Below are positions 5,440-5,845 of a stretch of 5,845 nucleotides of DNA, piece by piece. The stretch lies in the NCBI GenBank assembly GCA_003133425.1, contig PKXI01000173.1, positions 2,367 through 8,211 of the forward strand, given 5' to 3'. Made by a program: the position numbers and the translations under genes. Below the pieces are notes generated by a model. That model made no database searches. It was not told the origin of the DNA and was given only the letters and a program-made list of their open reading frames with translations. The first letter of the stretch is position 1, and each line of letters starts with the position of its first letter. The DNA comes from Acidobacteriaceae bacterium. Its GTDB lineage: Bacteria > Acidobacteriota > Terriglobia > Terriglobales > Acidobacteriaceae.

Positions 5440-5445
5440 ATGATA
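5440..5445 (-). promoter_or_regulatory. Possible -10 box immediately upstream of mqnE
   Basis: Minus-strand TATCAT, five of six to TATAAT, with 6 nt before the ATG at 5433. No -35 is recognisable at 16-18 nt. If real, the mqnE mRNA would be leaderless or nearly so. The alternative is read-through from the upstream propeller gene, 73 bp away on the same strand. Confidence 0.3.
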
Positions 5446-5485
5446 CAGAAATATGTCCTCGCCCCGATGAGAACTGCCCCCGGTT

Positions 5486-5502
5486 CCTAATCCCTAACCC
5501 CT
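5486..5502. repeat. Short heptamer tandem, telomere-like
   Basis: CCTAATCCCTAACCCCT is about 2.4 units of CCTAAYC, in the 73-bp gap between the propeller gene stop and mqnE. It is too short to be firmly distinguished from chance. Confidence 0.4.
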
Positions 5503-5506
5503 GCTC

Positions 5507-5845
5507 TTATCTTCCTTCTGTTCCCACCTGCGGCTCCACCAGCACCCCGTCATCGAGCGAGGCCGCGACCAGCCGGCCGCCCGCAACGCGAATCAAGGCA
5601 ACGCGGTAGCCCGTGCGCCACCACTTCCACGTCATCGTTTTGGGATCGATGGAATACACCTGGTCGTTGGATCGCGAACTCACCAATACCCTGTTCAGCG
5701 TCGCGTCATATTCCAGGTCGTCTATGTCGCGAAATGGGAGCCGCCCGATCCACAGCCAGGTCTTGCCCTGGTCCTTCGAAAAGTAGACCCCTTCCCGCGC
5801 ACCCAGCCACAATGTCCCATCCGGAGCAAAAACCACTCGATGAAT
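5507..5845 (-). CDS. Beta-propeller protein with an Asp-box repeat (C-terminal part only)
   Basis: The frame is open through the right edge of the window, so only the last 112 residues are visible; the GTG at 5834-5836 is an internal Val, not a start. The segment FAPDGTLWLGAREGVYFSKD followed by QGKTW contains an exact Asp-box, S-x-D-x-G-x-T-W (SKDQGKTW). Asp-boxes mark blades of sialidase, Ycf48 and other BNR-type propellers. A further blade-like unit follows: DIDDLEYDATLNRVLVSSRS, then QVYSIDPKTMTWKWW, then ALIRVAGGRLVAASLDDGVL. Tail residues after the last blade are few, so this is the end of a propeller domain. Propellers of this kind are often extracytoplasmic, but the N-terminus is not visible and no enzymatic activity can be inferred. 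It lies upstream of mqnE on the same strand with a 73-bp gap; a functional link is not evident. Confidence 0.8.
   Translation of the reverse strand: MHRVVFAPDGTLWLGAREGVYFSKDQGKTWLWIGRLPFRDIDDLEYDATLNRVLVSSRSNDQVYSIDPKTMTWKWWRTGYRVALIRVAGGRLVAASLDDGVLVEPQVGTEGR

Overview
This 5.8 kb window is bacterial and densely coding, with a GC content in the high 50s by eye. The gene set suggests a soil-type Acidobacteriota (Terriglobia-like) chromosome: a glutaryl-CoA dehydrogenase-type enzyme, a PIN/Phd toxin-antitoxin pair, secreted amidohydrolase and phospholipase B-like enzymes, futalosine-pathway menaquinone synthesis and an Asp-box beta-propeller. The taxonomic call is inference from gene content; no rRNA or other marker is present.

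Layout. 1-95 (+) is the last 30 codons of an acyl-CoA dehydrogenase of the glutaryl-CoA type. Its 3' end overlaps, tail to tail, a minus-strand toxin-antitoxin operon (antitoxin 489-770, toxin 73-492, coupled by a GTGA overlap). The antitoxin promoter carries a perfect 16-bp palindrome, a likely autoregulatory operator. Diverging from it is a secreted amidohydrolase (856-2151, +) whose start codon sits just downstream of an extended -10 box, so its mRNA may be leaderless. After a 226-bp gap comes a secreted phospholipase B-like N-terminal-nucleophile hydrolase (2378-3805, +). Immediately beyond it lies a second, orphan copy of the last 80 bp of the amidohydrolase gene (3877-3956).

On the minus strand follow, in transcription order, the C-terminal end of a beta-propeller protein (5507-5845, cut by the window edge), the aminofutalosine synthase gene mqnE (4282-5433), a doubtful short frame (4179-4292) and a small single-pass membrane protein (3925-4182). 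The last of these terminates inside the orphan amidohydrolase tail.

How the parts relate. The amidohydrolase and the phospholipase B-like protein both have signal peptides and may act together on extracytoplasmic amide, peptide or lipid substrates, but no substrate can be read from the sequence. The most unusual structure is that the phospholipase B-like gene lies between two direct, in-register copies of the amidohydrolase 3' end. This looks like an insertion into, or rearrangement at, the end of that gene. Recombination between the copies would remove about 1.8 kb and still leave an intact amidohydrolase reading frame. I see no CRISPR array, tRNA, rRNA, transposase or integrase. I do not see a convincing wholly new multi-gene system.
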